Source of the DNA: Verrucomicrobiaceae bacterium
GTDB taxonomy: Bacteria > Verrucomicrobiota > Verrucomicrobiia > Verrucomicrobiales > Verrucomicrobiaceae
Assembly: GCA_947466075.1 (NCBI GenBank)
Contig: CANIBP010000024.1
Location: 1 to 64,000, forward strand
DNA length: 64,000 bases
Reading direction: 5' to 3'
Positions 26,247 through 35,619 of the stretch are shown here, piece by piece. The notes beneath the pieces are model-generated. The model was not told the origin of the DNA. It worked only from the letters and a program-made list of their open reading frames with translations, and searched no databases. Within the stretch, counting starts at the first letter, position 1, and every line of letters starts with the position of its first letter. Made by a program: the position numbers and the translations under genes.

Positions 26247-26253
26247 CTCCTTT
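26247..26253 (-). promoter_or_regulatory. strong ribosome-binding site of hpf
   Basis: The minus strand reads aaaggag eight bases before ATG 26238. It is the best Shine-Dalgarno sequence among the genes in this stretch and decides the start of hpf over the longer frame to 26289. Confidence 0.7.
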
Positions 26254-26285
26254 AGGTTGGGAATGGTGGTGGATTGGGTTGAGCG

Positions 26286-27128
26286 TCACATGGTGAAATC
26301 TTCGCCTAGGTAAAGGCGGCGGGCTTCATCATCGTTGACGAGGAAATCTTTGCTGCCGTGGCGGCGCACTTTGCCCTCGAAGATGAGGTAGGCACGATCC
26401 ACGATGTTGAGGGTTTCACGGACGTTGTGGTCAGTGATGAGAATGGCCAAACCAGCCTGGCGGAGCATACGAATGATGTCCTGAATTTCACTGACGGCGA
26501 TGGGGTCGACACCGCTGAATGGCTCATCAAGCATGAGCAGTTTCGGCGAGGTGACAAGTGAACGGGCGATGGTAAGACGGCGTTTTTCGCCACCGCTGAG
26601 AGTGATGGCGAGATTTTCAGCCACATGATCAATGCCAAACTTTTCCATCAAAGACTGCGTTTGGTCCGCGCGCTCTTGCTTGGTGTAAGTCTGCGTTTCC
26701 ATGACCGCCATGATGTTTTCGCGCACGCTGAGACGGCGGAAGATTGACTCCTCCTGGGGCAGGTAACCCATGCCAAGCCTGGCGCGCATGTACATGGGCT
26801 GATGAGTAGCATCTTTGCCATCAAACATGACCTTGCCGCCATTCGGCTGCACCAAACCGACGATCATGTAAAATGTGGTCGTTTTGCCAGCGCCATTGGG
26901 CCCGAGAAGACCGACGATCTCACCGCTTTTGACCTCAATATCGACACCGTTCACCACCGCACGGCCATCATAGACTTTTTTCAGGCCTTCGGTGTGCAGC
27001 AGGGTAGATGCTTCGGTCTTTCCAGAAGCGACCGACGTGGTAAATCTCTCAGGGGCATCAGTGGCTTCCCCGGAAAGTGCGAGTTCCTGGTTTGCGGTAT
27101 TCTTTCTTGGTTGCTTGCGCGAAGCCAT
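26286..27128 (-). CDS. lptB: LPS export ABC transporter ATP-binding protein
   Basis: LptB powers extraction of LPS from the inner membrane by the LptBFG complex. GPNGAGKTTTFYMIVGLV is Walker A, TLSGGEKRRLTIARSL the signature, LLMLDEPFSGVDPIAV Walker B and ITDHNVRETL the switch region, all LptB-like. It has an unusual polar N-terminal extension of about 45 residues before LKKVYDGRAVV. ATG 27128 gives 280 residues; GTG 27134 overlaps the lptA stop. It lies between lptA and hpf. Confidence 0.94.
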   Translation of the reverse strand: MASRKQPRKNTANQELALSGEATDAPERFTTSVASGKTEASTLLHTEGLKKVYDGRAVVNGVDIEVKSGEIVGLLGPNGAGKTTTFYMIVGLVQPNGGKVMFDGKDATHQPMYMRARLGMGYLPQEESIFRRLSVRENIMAVMETQTYTKQERADQTQSLMEKFGIDHVAENLAITLSGGEKRRLTIARSLVTSPKLLMLDEPFSGVDPIAVSEIQDIIRMLRQAGLAILITDHNVRETLNIVDRAYLIFEGKVRRHGSKDFLVNDDEARRLYLGEDFTM

Positions 27129-27130
27129 GG

Positions 27131-28120
27131 TCACTGCGGTGCGGGTGCGGAAGCTGGTGTCGTTGGAACGATGCTGCTACGACTTTGAGGTGTCGCTTCG
27201 TCGCCTTGAAGGATGATGGTGCGATGTCCGCCGGTGGTCGTGAGTTTGCCTCCTTTATCAATGATCATCACGCAGCCGGGTTCGGTGGCTTGGTGGAGCT
27301 TGTTGCCAGCCTGCACCTGAGGCCAGTCGCGCAGCGTGGTCGTATCGGTCTTGCCGTCATAAAACAAGTCTTTGCAACGGCCGACCTGTAGTTCGCCATC
27401 CTCGGCTATTTTTTCGATCGTCACCATCGGGCCGCGTGCATACGCCTTTTCAATCGGAGGAGGGCCATTTGCTTCTTTTTTAGCTGGAGCCAAGATGTCC
27501 GAATCTTTCACCATAGGGCTGACAGTTTTTGGCTTGGGCGTGCTGAGAACACCGCCTCCTTGCTTCGCCATGTAGAGTTCCAGTTCTTCGCACTCGATAT
27601 ACATCTGTGGGTGGCGTGCTTTGACGTCACCGGTGTACATGCCGTAGCCGAGGTTGGCGTCGAAGAAGGCACTCTTTTGCGCGGTGATAAGGATCTGGCC
27701 CTTCGTGGCTCTTGGAACTTCATCCAAATTCATGGGCTGAAGCGGTTTAGGCTGCGGCCCGACTGGCGGCGGTGGTGGCGCTTCAACCACGGGAATAGCG
27801 GGAGATGCAGCGGCAGGAGCTGGTGCGACGGTCTTTGGAGCGTCCGTGACGTTTTGCATCAGTGCTTGGGCGGCCTGAAGTGCTTTCTGTCGCATATCGG
27901 CGCTTTCGGGTGAAAGCATCAGTTCCTTGGCCTTGTCTTTAACTTCATCCGGCACAGCCTTGATGATGGTTTTGGCTGTATCGACTGCCTTGGCCTTCGT
28001 TTCCGCATCGACGTTCTTTTTGCGAAAATCGAACAGTGGTCGCTGGCCGCCTGGGCCTTGTGCCCATGCGCCAACACTGCTGACGAGCAGGGCAATGCAT
28101 AAAATGGATGACTTTTTCAT
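27131..28120 (-). CDS. lptA: LptA/OstA-like periplasmic protein with a Pro-rich spacer
   Basis: A 329-residue exported protein (signal MKKSSILCIALLVSSVGAWAQ). A charged helical region follows, then a Pro-rich spacer (about 118-155), then an OstA-like beta-rich core with strands such as KGQILITAQKSAFFDANLG. It lies between lptC and lptB, which together with the core supports an LptA role: bridging LPS across the periplasm. Classical LptA is about 185 residues, so the N-terminal part is an addition. The name rests on position plus a modest sequence signal. Confidence 0.7.
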   Translation of the reverse strand: MKKSSILCIALLVSSVGAWAQGPGGQRPLFDFRKKNVDAETKAKAVDTAKTIIKAVPDEVKDKAKELMLSPESADMRQKALQAAQALMQNVTDAPKTVAPAPAAASPAIPVVEAPPPPPVGPQPKPLQPMNLDEVPRATKGQILITAQKSAFFDANLGYGMYTGDVKARHPQMYIECEELELYMAKQGGGVLSTPKPKTVSPMVKDSDILAPAKKEANGPPPIEKAYARGPMVTIEKIAEDGELQVGRCKDLFYDGKTDTTTLRDWPQVQAGNKLHQATEPGCVMIIDKGGKLTTTGGHRTIILQGDEATPQSRSSIVPTTPASAPAPQ

Positions 28121-28121
28121 G

Positions 28122-28670
28122 TCACTTGGCGGGTTGGGATTCTGTAGAGGGCTTCCCCTCGCCGCTGAGGAAGCCGCTGTCAAAGATCACCATGCGGATG
28201 TTTCCAGTCATGCGTCCCTGATTTTTTGTGGTGTCGAAGATGAGGCTGTCGCCTTCGATCTCAAAGTCGGCCCGGCTAACGCGGCTGCGCTCTGTGCTGC
28301 GCAAGACACCGCCACCAGCCATGCGGTAAAAGGTGGTCTTCAAATCAATGCGCACATCATTTTTCGGATCTGTATTGAACATCTGTACGACCAGCTTCTC
28401 TGCCCACAGACGTTCGTCATCAATGCGGCGTATCACGGCGGCAGTGATGAGCGAGGTGCGGCGACCAGTGACATCAAAGGAGGGAATCACCGCCCCTTTG
28501 CTTTCGGCCCCGAGCGGTATCATCTGCATGAAAGCGCCCATTCCAGCGTCAACGGGTGCCGGCTGCTGTGCTGCAGCAAACATGACGAGTCCCGCCATCA
28601 CACCGAGCACGATGGAAAACGCGAATCTGCGGCGACGCAGCAGTTCAAGTGATGTCGCGAACCAAGCCAT
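28122..28670 (-). CDS. lptC: LptC-like inner-membrane protein
   Basis: From ATG 28670 the product has 182 residues: a basic head (LLRRRR), one membrane anchor (FAFSIVLGVMAGLVMFAAA) and a periplasmic beta-rich region. SFDVTGRRTSLITAAVIRRI, AEKLVVQMFNT and the GRMTGNIRMVIFDSG end are consistent with the OstA/LptC jellyroll. Its stop TGA ends one base before the lptA ATG, and its start overlaps the kdsA end by 26 bases. LptC transfers LPS from LptBFG to LptA. Assignment mainly from position and topology. Confidence 0.65.
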   Translation of the reverse strand: MAWFATSLELLRRRRFAFSIVLGVMAGLVMFAAAQQPAPVDAGMGAFMQMIPLGAESKGAVIPSFDVTGRRTSLITAAVIRRIDDERLWAEKLVVQMFNTDPKNDVRIDLKTTFYRMAGGGVLRSTERSRVSRADFEIEGDSLIFDTTKNQGRMTGNIRMVIFDSGFLSGEGKPSTESQPAK

Positions 28671-29481
28671 GAATTTTCCGCAAGGTTTCCACCACTGACG
28701 CAATCTGCGAGAGCGGGATTTGATTGGGGCCATCAGAGAAGGCCTTCGCCGGATCAGGGTGCGTCTCCATAAACACACCGTCACAACCCGTCGCCACCGC
28801 AGCGCGCGCGAGCACGGGAGCCAGTTTGCCATCACCGCCGGTTGCAGTGCCAAGAGCTCCGGGACGCTGCACGCTGTGCGTGGCATCCATCACCACGCGG
28901 TAACCGAGTTCGCGCATCCAATAGAGTGAGCGCATGTCGGCCACGAGGTTGTTGTAGCCAAAGGTCGTGCCGCGCTCGGTGAACATGAAATTCTGACAGC
29001 CGAAACTCACCAGCTTGTCAGCAATGTTGCGCACATCCCATGGGGCGAGGAACTGGCCCTTCTTCACATTCACGGTGCGGCCTGTTTCACCCGCAGCGAC
29101 GATCAAATCGGTCTGGCGGCACAGAAAGGCGGGGATCTGCAGCAGGTCGATGTGTTCCGCCGCCTGCTTTGCTTCCTCAGCAGTATGAATGTCCGTCGTC
29201 ACCGGCACGCCGAGCTTTGCGCCGATTTGCGCCAGCAGCTTGCAGCCAGCCTCACAACCAAGGCCGCGATACGATGAAATCGCGCTACGATTGGCCTTGT
29301 CATAGGAAGCTTTGAAAATCCAGCGCCAGCCATGCTGGGTGGCCATGGCACCGAGCTTTTCGGCAACGTCCCAGATGAATTCCTCGCTCTCGATCACACA
29401 TGGACCGAGAATCAGCACTGGTTCCGTGCCATCCATCGACACCGACCCTATTTTCACCACCGGAAGAGAGAACGTCCCCAT
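28645..29481 (-). CDS. kdsA: 3-deoxy-8-phosphooctulonate synthase
   Basis: KdsA condenses arabinose-5-phosphate with phosphoenolpyruvate to make Kdo-8-P, the precursor of inner-core LPS. The 278-residue sequence has LILGPCVIESEEF, FKASYDKANRSAISSYRG and VTTDIHTAEEAKQAA, all diagnostic. DATHSVQRPG and GVFMETHPDPAKAFSDGPN close the barrel. It heads the kdsA-lptC-lptA-lptB-hpf run and diverges from the kinase gene with a 283-base gap. Confidence 0.96.
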   Translation of the reverse strand: MGTFSLPVVKIGSVSMDGTEPVLILGPCVIESEEFIWDVAEKLGAMATQHGWRWIFKASYDKANRSAISSYRGLGCEAGCKLLAQIGAKLGVPVTTDIHTAEEAKQAAEHIDLLQIPAFLCRQTDLIVAAGETGRTVNVKKGQFLAPWDVRNIADKLVSFGCQNFMFTERGTTFGYNNLVADMRSLYWMRELGYRVVMDATHSVQRPGALGTATGGDGKLAPVLARAAVATGCDGVFMETHPDPAKAFSDGPNQIPLSQIASVVETLRKIHGLVRDIT

Positions 29482-29764
29482 AAATCTTAAAATTGATCCT
29501 ATGAGCGCCGCTCCAGAATCGGTTTGAAGATCTCCAACCCCGTTGCGCTGCCCGCTGGCTCAAAGTGTAGCGGGAGGGCCGGAGATGACAACGGGAGATT
29601 CGAGGGAAAGACTCATCTATTCATGCGCCCCATTTTGAGTTCGACTTGCAGCACTGAGACGGTTTGCAGGAATATGGGTGTCTTTTCTGCTGCCATTGCT
29701 TCACAACGCTTGCCCAGAAGGCGGTTCTCTGAAACAGTGCGGTGGTATTTCCAATTCTAAGCCT

Positions 29765-32700
29765 GTGAAACCTGATCCGGCCAAGCCCGCACCCCCATCC
29801 GCCGAAGACGAGTCTTCGAAGTACATGCCCCCAGAGATGGCCACGGGGAACGTCACGCTAGGGCCCGAGGACATGACGATTGCGGTGCCCAATCTGAAAC
29901 GTGGCGGACCGCCGAACAGACCAGCAACGCCGCCACCTGCATCGGAATTGAGCACGGGGAACGTCACGCTGGGACCGGAGGACATGACGATTGCCATTCC
30001 GAACACTAGCTGCGGCCTGCCTGCAGCGACGATGGGTTCCAAGCCGCCTACTTCCGACACGGGCAATTTTACACTGGGGCCGGATGATCAGACGATTGCC
30101 ATCCCGACCAACAAGCAGGGTACGCTGCCGGGTGCAGCTACGATGCCAAGCCACGGCGGCCTACCGGCGGCCACCAGCAGCTCCATGGCTTCGATGGGCA
30201 CTACCTCGAAGCCGAGGTCGCACATGGAGTCTCTTACTGGTAACGACGGCTGGATCGGCGACCGCTACCGCTTGTTGGATAAGCTGGGCGAAGGCGGTTT
30301 CGGCGTGGTTTATCGTGCGGAGCAGGTGAAGCCGATTCACCGCATCGTGGCAATCAAGATTGTAAAGGCAGGCGTGACTTCGGCGGACATTTTGGGCCGT
30401 TTCGCCATCGAACAGCGGACGCTGGCCATCATGGAGCATCCGAACATCGCGCGCATTCTGGATGCGGGCGAAACGGACATAGGCGCACCTTATTTCGTGA
30501 TGGAGATGGTGAAAGGCCGCTCCATCACCAGCTACTGCAAGCAAAACGAGCTGGATCTGCGCCAGCGTTTAGCGCTTTTCATTCCGGTCTGTCGTGCGGT
30601 GAATCACGCGCATCAGAAAGGGATCATTCACCGCGACATTAAGCCCGGCAACATCATGGTGATGGATGAGGCTGGCAAGGCAGTGCCAAAGGTCATCGAC
30701 TTCGGCATCGCGAAGGTTTTGGAAGGCGAAGGCTCCGGCCACACGATCGCCACGGGCGTCGATCAACTCGTTGGCACGCCGGGCTACATCAGTCCGGAGC
30801 AAATCGAGCACGGCAGTGCACAGGTGGACACACGTTCCGACGTCTATGCTTTGGGTGGTGTCTTCTTTGAACTGCTCTGCGGCAGAGCGCTCATCACGCC
30901 TTCAGACATCGCGCAAAAGCCGATCCATGTCCTGCTACGCGATTTGGCTGAAAACGATCCGCCTAAGCCCTCCACCATCGAGCCTTCCGTTCAGGGAGAT
31001 CTCGACTGGATCACACTCAAGGCGCTCGAACGTGATCCAGACCGCCGCTACGGCAGCGCGGATGATCTCGCAGACGACATCACGCGCTTTTTGAAGTACG
31101 AGCCAATCGTCGCGCGCCCGCCGAGCCGAGGTTATCTCATTTCAAGATTTATACGTCGTCATCGCATCGGCGTTGCCGCAGCTGCGGCCATTGCACTCTC
31201 CGTCATCCTTGGCGGCATCATCAGCACCGCGATGTACTTCAAAGCAGAGCGTAACCGCCTCGAGGCCGAACGCGGCCGCGAGAACTTGCGCAAGTCCTAC
31301 AGCCGCTCCGATGAGCAGATGGCCCGCCAATTCACCGACAACGGCCAGTACAACGACGCCGTGGCCTTCCTCACGCGTTCATTGCGCACCGATCCCGCCA
31401 ACGATCTCTCCTCGACCAACTTGCTCTCATTGCTCGCGAATGTGCATCTCATCCGCCCGGAAATTGCACCGCTGGCGCTGCCGGAAGGCATGCCCGAGGC
31501 CTCCAAGGTCGCCGTGAGCCATCAGGCCGGTGTGGTGCTGGCGGTCAGTTCCACCGTGCCGAAGCTTCTGCCTGCACCGGTGCAGACACCGCCGCCACAG
31601 CGTGAAACCATCTCCATTTGGAAGATGAAAACGGGTGAGCGCACCGATCATCCCATGCCCTCCGGCATATCGGTCACTTGCCTTGAAGTTACGCCCGATG
31701 GCTTGCAGGCGGTGATTGCGCGTAGCGACGGTGCCGTGGAACTCTGGTCGCTTAAAGATGGCAAGCGCCGCAATCTCCTGCCACGTCTGCCTGAAATGGT
31801 CACCTGCGTCGCGTTTTCTGGCAACGGCGAGAAGTTGCTCGTCGGCAGTGAGATCGGTGCCGACGGCATGGGCGGCATCCATGCTTGGGATCTGCGCCAA
31901 CCGCAGGATCCCGCCCGAGTGATGAAGCAGAAAGGCGTGGTGAGCGAAATAGCGACGGATGACCTGGGCATCTTCGCCGCGTCCATTTACGGCGGCGACC
32001 CGATCAATCCCGCTGGCGACGACAGCGCCGCCACAACCTGGGATCTGCGCAATGGCCAGCCTGTTGGAGCACCCGTCGAAGTGGACAAGGGTTTGCTGCA
32101 CGTCGCCATTGAGCCCACCCATGAACTGGTCGCTCTCGGCATGAATGACGGCACGCTCTACGTCGGCAGCTTCCGCAACGGCGGCGAAGTTTTGAAGCCC
32201 ATCACACACGCATCCGCGATCACCTCGCTGGCTTTCAGTGCCGATGGCAAATCCATCATCGTCGGTGACGCCGGCGGTTATGTTCACATCTGGAACGTCG
32301 GTGATGGCAAGCTGCGCTTCCCTACTCGCCGACATGACGGTGAAATCTTCAAAGCCATGGCCGCGATGGACACCAGCCTCATCTCCAGCGTCTCCAAACA
32401 TGGCGAGGTCAGTGTGTTTGACATCAAGACCGGAGCGCTGCAGTCAGCACGGCTTCAACACACCGTTATCGACGCCAAGATCACGCCTGACGGCTCCACA
32501 CTCGTTCTGGCTCCCGGCGGCATCCCCTTCGTGCAGGTTTGGAACATCCATGAACGCATGTCGGGGCGCAAATTCGTCGATGTCCTCAATAAGGACCTGA
32601 TCACTCGCATCAAAGGCCCGGAAGGATCACCGCAGCAGTTGCGCGACTCTGAGGCTGGCGGTGCTAACCGGAAGAAATCCCTTTATGCGGCAGCAGATTC

Positions 32701-33490
32701 AGACGGCACGGTGTTCATTTATGATGCGAAGACGCTAAAATCCATCGGTGAGCCGTTTCATCATCCACCCGCAGTGGGTGCCGTCACACTCACTCAGGAT
32801 GGAAAGTTGCTCATCACCTCCGGTCGTGACCGTGAAGTGCGCGTCTGGGACATCGCTTCGCGCAAGAATATCGTCAGCATGCGCCATACGTCTTTTGTGC
32901 CAGTCCTCGCGCTCAGTTCGGATGACGAACGCCTTGTTACTGTCACCGATGAAGGCGAGATGCGTGTCTGGAATGTGCGCAGCGGCGACTGCCTGACCCC
33001 CGCCATCTGCGACACACCGCGTGAACGCAGCGACCAAGAGGGCATCGTCGTCGCCCGTGTCGCAGAAGACGGTAAAAGCATCCTGTTCCGCGTTTCCGAG
33101 CATGGTTTCTTTAGCGCCCCCATGCCGCCGCAGAACACACTGCTGCCCGAGTGGTTCCTTAAATTCGCCGAAGGTCTCGCCCGGCGTCGGCTCGCACCTG
33201 AAGGCCGCATCGAAGCACTGCCTCCAGAAGATTTCGAGGCTGCTGTTGCTGCCATTCCCAAAACGCCCGCCAAAGGTGATGAAACCGCCGTCCGCTGGGC
33301 CAAGTGGCTGCTCGCCCCCGCCGCCACGCGCCCGCTTTCCCCACTCGAAGATCAGCCGTTTGACGCCTACCTCAGTTCCCTCAAAGAAGAGGGATCACCC
33401 GCCGCAGCTCGCGAACTACTTCGCTATCGCCCCAAAGATCGTGACGCCGTGGAAAAGGCCGCCAAGCTCGTTCCAACTCCGCCAAAATAA
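29765..33490 (+). CDS. Ser/Thr protein kinase with N-terminal TGN repeats, one membrane helix and WD40 propeller
   Basis: About 1241 residues from GTG 29765 (GTG 29678 is an alternative start). The first 165 residues are Pro/Ser/Thr-rich and hold three near-identical 16-residue repeats of the type TGNVTLGPEDMTIA(V/I)P at residues 27, 64 and 99. The kinase domain (about 168-430) is complete: LGEGGFGVVYRAEQ, AIKIV, HRDIKPGNIMV, DFGIAKVL, GTPGYISPEQ. A single helix (about 467-490) precedes a WD40 region with repeats such as VTLTQDGKLLITSGRDREVRVWD. The layout is an inner-membrane receptor kinase with a propeller sensor. Its TAA stop begins a hairpin repeat. Confidence 0.88.
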   Translation: MKPDPAKPAPPSAEDESSKYMPPEMATGNVTLGPEDMTIAVPNLKRGGPPNRPATPPPASELSTGNVTLGPEDMTIAIPNTSCGLPAATMGSKPPTSDTGNFTLGPDDQTIAIPTNKQGTLPGAATMPSHGGLPAATSSSMASMGTTSKPRSHMESLTGNDGWIGDRYRLLDKLGEGGFGVVYRAEQVKPIHRIVAIKIVKAGVTSADILGRFAIEQRTLAIMEHPNIARILDAGETDIGAPYFVMEMVKGRSITSYCKQNELDLRQRLALFIPVCRAVNHAHQKGIIHRDIKPGNIMVMDEAGKAVPKVIDFGIAKVLEGEGSGHTIATGVDQLVGTPGYISPEQIEHGSAQVDTRSDVYALGGVFFELLCGRALITPSDIAQKPIHVLLRDLAENDPPKPSTIEPSVQGDLDWITLKALERDPDRRYGSADDLADDITRFLKYEPIVARPPSRGYLISRFIRRHRIGVAAAAAIALSVILGGIISTAMYFKAERNRLEAERGRENLRKSYSRSDEQMARQFTDNGQYNDAVAFLTRSLRTDPANDLSSTNLLSLLANVHLIRPEIAPLALPEGMPEASKVAVSHQAGVVLAVSSTVPKLLPAPVQTPPPQRETISIWKMKTGERTDHPMPSGISVTCLEVTPDGLQAVIARSDGAVELWSLKDGKRRNLLPRLPEMVTCVAFSGNGEKLLVGSEIGADGMGGIHAWDLRQPQDPARVMKQKGVVSEIATDDLGIFAASIYGGDPINPAGDDSAATTWDLRNGQPVGAPVEVDKGLLHVAIEPTHELVALGMNDGTLYVGSFRNGGEVLKPITHASAITSLAFSADGKSIIVGDAGGYVHIWNVGDGKLRFPTRRHDGEIFKAMAAMDTSLISSVSKHGEVSVFDIKTGALQSARLQHTVIDAKITPDGSTLVLAPGGIPFVQVWNIHERMSGRKFVDVLNKDLITRIKGPEGSPQQLRDSEAGGANRKKSLYAAADSDGTVFIYDAKTLKSIGEPFHHPPAVGAVTLTQDGKLLITSGRDREVRVWDIASRKNIVSMRHTSFVPVLALSSDDERLVTVTDEGEMRVWNVRSGDCLTPAICDTPRERSDQEGIVVARVAEDGKSILFRVSEHGFFSAPMPPQNTLLPEWFLKFAEGLARRRLAPEGRIEALPPEDFEAAVAAIPKTPAKGDETAVRWAKWLLAPAATRPLSPLEDQPFDAYLSSLKEEGSPAAARELLRYRPKDRDAVEKAAKLVPTPPK

Positions 33491-33589
33491 AAGTACGATG
33501 GACACTCTTGTCCTTCGGTTTGGGGCTGGGCGTGAGCGCTGAAAATCACGCTGACGTTGATCGGCAGACAGGAGTGTCTGTCGCACTCA
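33488..33589. repeat. hairpin repeat spanning stop codon to stop codon (copy 2)
   Basis: It begins with the kinase TAA (taaaagtac) and ends with the stop codon of the convergent ABC-F gene (33587-33589). The arms gacactcttgtcc (33501-33513) and gacaggagtgtc (33567-33578) pair almost fully. The core matches copy 1 at 9986-10051 in the opening taaaagtac and in the cactc(c/t)tg(c/t)c arm. A smaller inner dyad (cgtga/tcacg) lies between the arms. Confidence 0.7.
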
Positions 33590-35197
33590 CGCCGCGATCA
33601 CCGCCGCGCGCGCATTTTCCTCCGCACCGGTCTTTTGCAGGTAGTAGTCGTAATCGCCTGAGTACGTCGTGACCACGCCGTCACTGATGTGCAGCACCTT
33701 CGTCGCGAGACTGCGGATGAAATGCACGTCATGGCTGATGAAAACTAGCGTGCCTTCGAACTTTTGCAGCGCGAGGATCAGGCCTTCGATCGCCCAGATG
33801 TCCAAATGCGTCGTCGGTTCGTCCATCAGCAGCAAGTTAGGCGGATCGACGAGAAATTTGACCAGATTCACGCGGCTTTTCTCGCCCCCGCTCAACACGC
33901 GGCATTTTTTATGCACGTCCTCACGCTTGAACAAGAATGAACCGAGAATGCTGCGCGCTTCATCCTCGCGAATTTCCGGTGCGACGCGTTTCAACTCCTC
34001 CAGCACGCTGCAATCAGGATCGAGCGTGTCCGCACGATGCTGCGAGAAGTAACCGAGCTTCACATTCGTGCCCAGTTTGCGCTCGCCCTTCTGAAACGGC
34101 ACTTCACCGGCCAAAATCTTGATCAACGTCGATTTGCCCGAGCCATTCGGCCCCACCAGCACCGTGCGCTCACCGCGCTCGATTTCGAGATCAAGACCGC
34201 GATAGACCTGCTTCGTGCCGTAAGCCTGATAAATGTCCGTCAGCGCGATCAGGCGCTGTCCGCTGCGCTGTGGCTGCGGGAAATTGAAGCGGAAAGGTTT
34301 CCGCAGCGGTCGCGGCTTGTCGAGTTTGTCCATCTTCGCGAGCTGCTTCTCGCGGCTCTGTGCCTGCGAAGCCTTCGATGCCACGGAGCGGAAGCGGTCG
34401 ATGAACTCCTGAATCTGCTCGATTTCCTTCTGCTGGTTCTTGTACGCCTGATTCGCGCGCTCCCAGTTCGCCTCACGCTGTTCCAGATGCTCGCTGTAGT
34501 TGCCCTGGTAAGCAATGAACCGGCCTTCGTCGATCTCATAGACCGACTGCACCAGCTCATCCATGAAGTCACGGTCATGCGATATCATGAGGATCGCGCC
34601 GGGATAGTTCTTCAAATAATTGCGGAACCACATCAGCGAGAGCAGATCGAGATGATTCGTCGGCTCATCGAGCAGCAGCAGATCAGGCTCCATCACCAGC
34701 AGCCGCGTCATGTGCGCACGCATCACCCAGCCACCACTGAACTCGCGTGCTGGCCGCGCAAAGTCCTCCTCCTTGTAGCCCAGGCCCTTGAGAATGCGTT
34801 TCGCCTTCGCCTCGGCCTGCGGATTCTCCAGTGCATCATGCTTGGCGTGCGCTTCAAAATATTCTGGGCTCGAAACATCGCCGCTGGCCTCGAACTCGCA
34901 CAAAACTTTCTCCAGCGCCTCGATTTCGCCCGCCTTGCCCGTCGCGATCTGCAACACCGTTTCTTCACCGACCGGTTCACTCTCCTGCGGCAGATAACCG
35001 ACCGTCGTCCACTCATCACGGATGATCTCGCCGGCATCCGGCGTGTCCGTTTTGAGGATCAGCGAGAACAGCGTCGATTTCCCCGCTCCGTTCGGCCCCA
35101 CCAGCGCCACGCGCTCGCCATAGTTGATGGTCATCGACGCAGCGCTGAACAGCGTGCGGGCATTGAAGGTCTTGGTGACGTCGCGAATGGTAAGCAT
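33587..35197 (-). CDS. ABC-F family ATPase (YheS/Uup type)
   Basis: A 536-residue soluble protein with two ABC modules and no membrane domain. The first has VGPNGAGKSTLFSLIL, FSGGWVMRAHMTRLL and LLLLDEPTNHLD; the second has VGPNGSGKSTLIKIL, LSGGEKSRVNLVKFL and LLLMDEPTTHLD. The linker between them (about 240-315) is long and charged (QKEIEQIQEFIDRFRSVASKASQAQSREKQL), as in ABC-F proteins that act on ribosomes. Exact subgroup is not assigned. No partner gene adjoins it. Confidence 0.92.
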   Translation of the reverse strand: MLTIRDVTKTFNARTLFSAASMTINYGERVALVGPNGAGKSTLFSLILKTDTPDAGEIIRDEWTTVGYLPQESEPVGEETVLQIATGKAGEIEALEKVLCEFEASGDVSSPEYFEAHAKHDALENPQAEAKAKRILKGLGYKEEDFARPAREFSGGWVMRAHMTRLLVMEPDLLLLDEPTNHLDLLSLMWFRNYLKNYPGAILMISHDRDFMDELVQSVYEIDEGRFIAYQGNYSEHLEQREANWERANQAYKNQQKEIEQIQEFIDRFRSVASKASQAQSREKQLAKMDKLDKPRPLRKPFRFNFPQPQRSGQRLIALTDIYQAYGTKQVYRGLDLEIERGERTVLVGPNGSGKSTLIKILAGEVPFQKGERKLGTNVKLGYFSQHRADTLDPDCSVLEELKRVAPEIREDEARSILGSFLFKREDVHKKCRVLSGGEKSRVNLVKFLVDPPNLLLMDEPTTHLDIWAIEGLILALQKFEGTLVFISHDVHFIRSLATKVLHISDGVVTTYSGDYDYYLQKTGAEENARAAVIAA

Positions 35198-35295
35198 GGG
35201 GGCGGATGAGGTAGGTCAGGGAGCGCCGGTTGCAAGAGGGATGCCGTCCTGAAATTCATTTGCCTGCCCGCTGACAGTGGGCCTAACTCAGAACC

Positions 35296-35619
35296 ATGGT
35301 GCCGATGAGCAAGATTCAGCGTTATTGCCAGGAGATCGCGCGGATGTTCAAGCCGCGAAAGATCATTCTGTTCGGCTCACATGCTTACGGCAGACCGCAC
35401 ACCGACTCCGATGTGGATGTCATGGTGGTCATGCGTGACGCGAAAAAACTCGGCCGTCGGCCCGCCGTGACGATCCGTCTGGCGGTGAAAGCTGGCTTTC
35501 CCGTGGACATGCTGGTGCGTGAGGAACGTGAGGTGGCGCGGCGCGTCAGTCAAGGCGACTCCTTCATGCTGGATGTGACCGAACATGGCCGTGTGATGTA
35601 TGAAGCCGTCCACGCTTGA
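35296..35619 (+). CDS. MNT-type nucleotidyltransferase (pair with HEPN protein)
   Basis: A 107-residue minimal nucleotidyltransferase. ILFGSHAYGRPHTDSDVDVMVVM is the GSxxxG...DxD signature that binds metal and NTP. The remainder (FPVDMLVREEREVARRV) fits the short KNTase-like MNT group. MNT proteins that neighbour HEPN genes act as antitoxins, in some cases by adding AMP to the HEPN partner. The next gene overlaps by 20 bases, which supports co-expression. Starts at ATG 35296; a second ATG at 35305 is possible. Confidence 0.85.
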   Translation: MVPMSKIQRYCQEIARMFKPRKIILFGSHAYGRPHTDSDVDVMVVMRDAKKLGRRPAVTIRLAVKAGFPVDMLVREEREVARRVSQGDSFMLDVTEHGRVMYEAVHA

